A stretch of 45,179 bases of DNA from Antrodiella citrinella (lineage: Eukaryota > Basidiomycota > Agaricomycetes > Polyporales > Steccherinaceae). Location: assembly GCA_004802725.1 (NCBI GenBank), contig SGPM01000228.1, forward strand, positions 1 through 45,179, in the 5' to 3' direction. Made by a program: the position numbers and the translations under genes. The notes under the pieces are model-generated. The model was given only the letters and a program-made list of their open reading frames with translations. It did not search any database and was not told the origin of the DNA. Numbering within the stretch: position 1 is the stretch's first letter; each line of letters opens with the position of its first letter. This document shows positions 43,360 through 45,179 of the stretch, piece after piece.

Positions 43360-45179
43360 ATGGCCGGAAACCCTTGGATACAGACCACAAACTCGGGATG
43401 GGGTGCCTACGACGCTCAACCTCGTAACGGCACTGCTGCCAGCTGGCTGGCAGGGACGCACGAGCGTAGTCTGCCCACACCCCGCTTCTACGACGACGAT
43501 AAGCTGCGCGCATCATCGTGGATTCATCGTTTTCATCTCCTACGAAAATCCTTGCTTCGTCGACTGCCAGCCATGGATTCACTCTTCCAGCCACCGACAA
43601 ATCGTGTATCCTTGACGTCAACTCCAACATCAGTCACAGCCCCTTCGGCTGATACAGTCCGCTTCGTGCTACTATGCGGCTTATGGTACATGTCATCCGC
43701 GCTCTCATCCAATACCGGGAAATCGATTCTCACCGCGTTCCGGTACCCGGTCACCCTCACGTTTGTCCAATTTGGCTTCGTCGCAGGATGGTGCCTGTTC
43801 TTTTTGAGCCCGGCAGTAGGCTGGTCGACCATCCGAAGGCCGACAAGGGAGATCCTGAAGAGCACATTCCCTATGGGATGTTTCCAGGTTGGAGGGCATA
43901 TTTTCTCGAGCATGGCGATGTCTAGGATACCCGTCAGTACGGTGCATACCATCAAGGTGAGCGATACTCTGTGTTTCATCATGATCAGTGGGGCGGGTAG
44001 GGCAGACATTTCAGACGCATACATAGACCCTGTGCTGGTTTTGCGTGACGAGGATGCGACGAGGCTCCAATTCACAACAATTCACAACTTAGACCGGCTT
44101 CCCTGTGAATGGCGGCGGTTGTGCGCTCGTAGCAAGTGCACCTATCGTGTAGAGTGGTGCATACTTGCGATCACCGCGCAGGGAGGTCTCATTCACGGTC
44201 CATGGTTTCATGTCTATTGTCGGGACCCTTCTTCCGTTCAGGACGTTCAGGACATCGCGTTACCTCTTTCAATTCACGGCCCATACTCTTTCCGAGAAGC
44301 CAATTTGTTTTTGCCTCTGTCCGATCATGCTGACCGCTTTCCCTCCTCACTAGGCGCTCTCACCATTATTCACAGTAGCAGCGTACGCCCTGCTGTTCGG
44401 TGTGAAGTACACCCCGAAGACATACTTCTCGCTACTACCATTAACCCTCGGCGTGATGCTGGCATGCAGCTTCGACATGTCCGCGTCCAGCATGATGGGC
44501 CTCGTCTGCGCGTTTGGCTCTGCGATCATATTCGTCTCGCAAAACATATTCTTCAAGAAGATCGTGCCCGCGAACGGAGGGGCGACGACACACAAATTGG
44601 ATAAGCTCAACCTATTGCTCTACTCCTCTGGAATGGCCTTCTTGCTTATGGTCCCGATCTGGATGTACACCGACCTTCCCGTCTTCCTCGCCGAGTCGTC
44701 GTATGTGCACCACCCATCACATGGTTCCGAGGCGACGGAGTCTCTCACCTTGTCGATTGCGTGGAACTTTTTCTTGAACGGCACTGTTCATTTTGGACAG
44801 AACGTCCTCGCGTTCGTGCTCCTTGCGCAGACATCGCCCGTGACGTACAGCATCGCGTCGCTAGTAAAGCGTGTCGCAGTCATTTGCTGTGCGATCCTCT
44901 GGTTCAACCAGCGCGTGTACGGCGTACAAGGCTTCGGCATCGCTCTCACCTTTGTGGGTCTCTATGTCTACCACGGCGCGAAGAGCGACGTAGACAAGGG
45001 CGAGAAGAAGGTCGGCCGGGTCGTCGGCGCACGCGAAGGCATGTTGCCCCGAACGATGGAGGACCTCAGCGAAGCTGAAAAGGGACACGCTGAGGACACC
45101 TATGCTCAAGTCCAAGTCCAAGTGCAGCCCGTGCCCGTGGCCTCGGCCTATTCTCGCCCCCGCGCCAACTCGGTCTACC
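43360..45179 (+). CDS. Sly41-like triose-phosphate-transporter family protein, 3' end cut
   Basis: Exons 43360-43956 and 44354-45179 (window edge) give at least 474 residues. After about 95 hydrophilic residues come the paired helices of a drug/metabolite transporter fold: VRFVLLCGLWYMSSALSSNT, SILTAFRYPVTLTFVQFGFV, the conserved SRIPVSTVHTIKALSPLFTV across the splice junction, TLGVMLACSFDMSASSMMGL, ALSLTLSIAWN-type helices, and PVTYSIASLVKRVAVICCAI with FNQRVYGVQGFGIALTFVGL. This is the TPT/SLC35E group; yeast Sly41 of the early secretory pathway is the nearest named relative I can offer. The substrate is unknown. The single intron is 397 bases. The C-terminal tail is charged and continues past the edge. 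Confidence 0.88.

Noticed and set aside
43957..44353. Intron-encoded box C/D snoRNA in the Sly41-like gene
   Set aside because: A CTGA near the 3' end is better explained as the branch point, and no C box lies at a suitable distance.
1..45179. tRNA genes, rRNA, CRISPR arrays, prophage or transposon ends
   Set aside because: I looked for B-box-like GGTTCGAnTCC, regular spaced repeats and long terminal or inverted repeats by eye; none was convincing.

Overview
The window reads as nuclear DNA of a filamentous basidiomycete, probably an Agaricomycete. Genes sit on both strands and are cut by many introns of about 45-70 bases with GT..AG ends. The families are fungal, and there are no operons, Shine-Dalgarno sites, tRNAs, rRNAs, CRISPR arrays or intact transposons. 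Gene models were built by hand: exon ends were accepted only where splice signals, reading phase and family alignment agreed. None has been checked against transcripts or databases.

Layout, left to right: 3' part of a GATA-type zinc-finger gene (+, cut by the left edge); a candidate 44-residue protein (-); SAGA subunit Spt20 (-); an Sds3-like Rpd3/Sin3 deacetylase subunit (-); a 20-exon secreted GH127/DUF1680 glycoside hydrolase (-); a doubtful gene (-); a secreted sedolisin (S53) peptidase (+) with an apparent one-base frameshift; TFIIIC90-like Pol III factor (-); an acidic-tailed protein (+); exosome cap protein Rrp4 (-); a MYND-finger protein (-); an unrecognised candidate gene (-); exon-junction protein Y14/RBM8A (+); an HP1-like chromodomain protein (+); a long membrane-anchored basidiomycete protein with VPQW-type repeats (-); an unrecognised 582-residue protein (+); a Sir2-class deacetylase (+); a KAT14-like GNAT acetyltransferase (-); a CUE-DUF1771-Smr protein like Cue2 (+); an FBXO9/Hrt3-type F-box protein (-); RED/IK splicing factor (-); and a Sly41-like triose-phosphate-transporter family protein (+, cut by the right edge).

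Most genes serve chromatin (Spt20, Sds3, HP1, Sir2, KAT14), transcription (GATA, TFIIIC90) or RNA processing and decay (Rrp4, Y14, RED, Cue2). The exception is the head-to-head pair of secreted enzymes at 6.6-13.5 kb, which look like accessory extracellular degradative genes. The most interesting signals are very small exons (7, 12 and 9 nt in the Sir2 gene; 22 and 14 nt carrying part of the metal site in the GH127 gene), the sedolisin frameshift, two unusually long introns, a lysine-rich insertion in the sirtuin zinc module, and several lineage-specific proteins of unknown function. I found no clearly novel multi-gene system.
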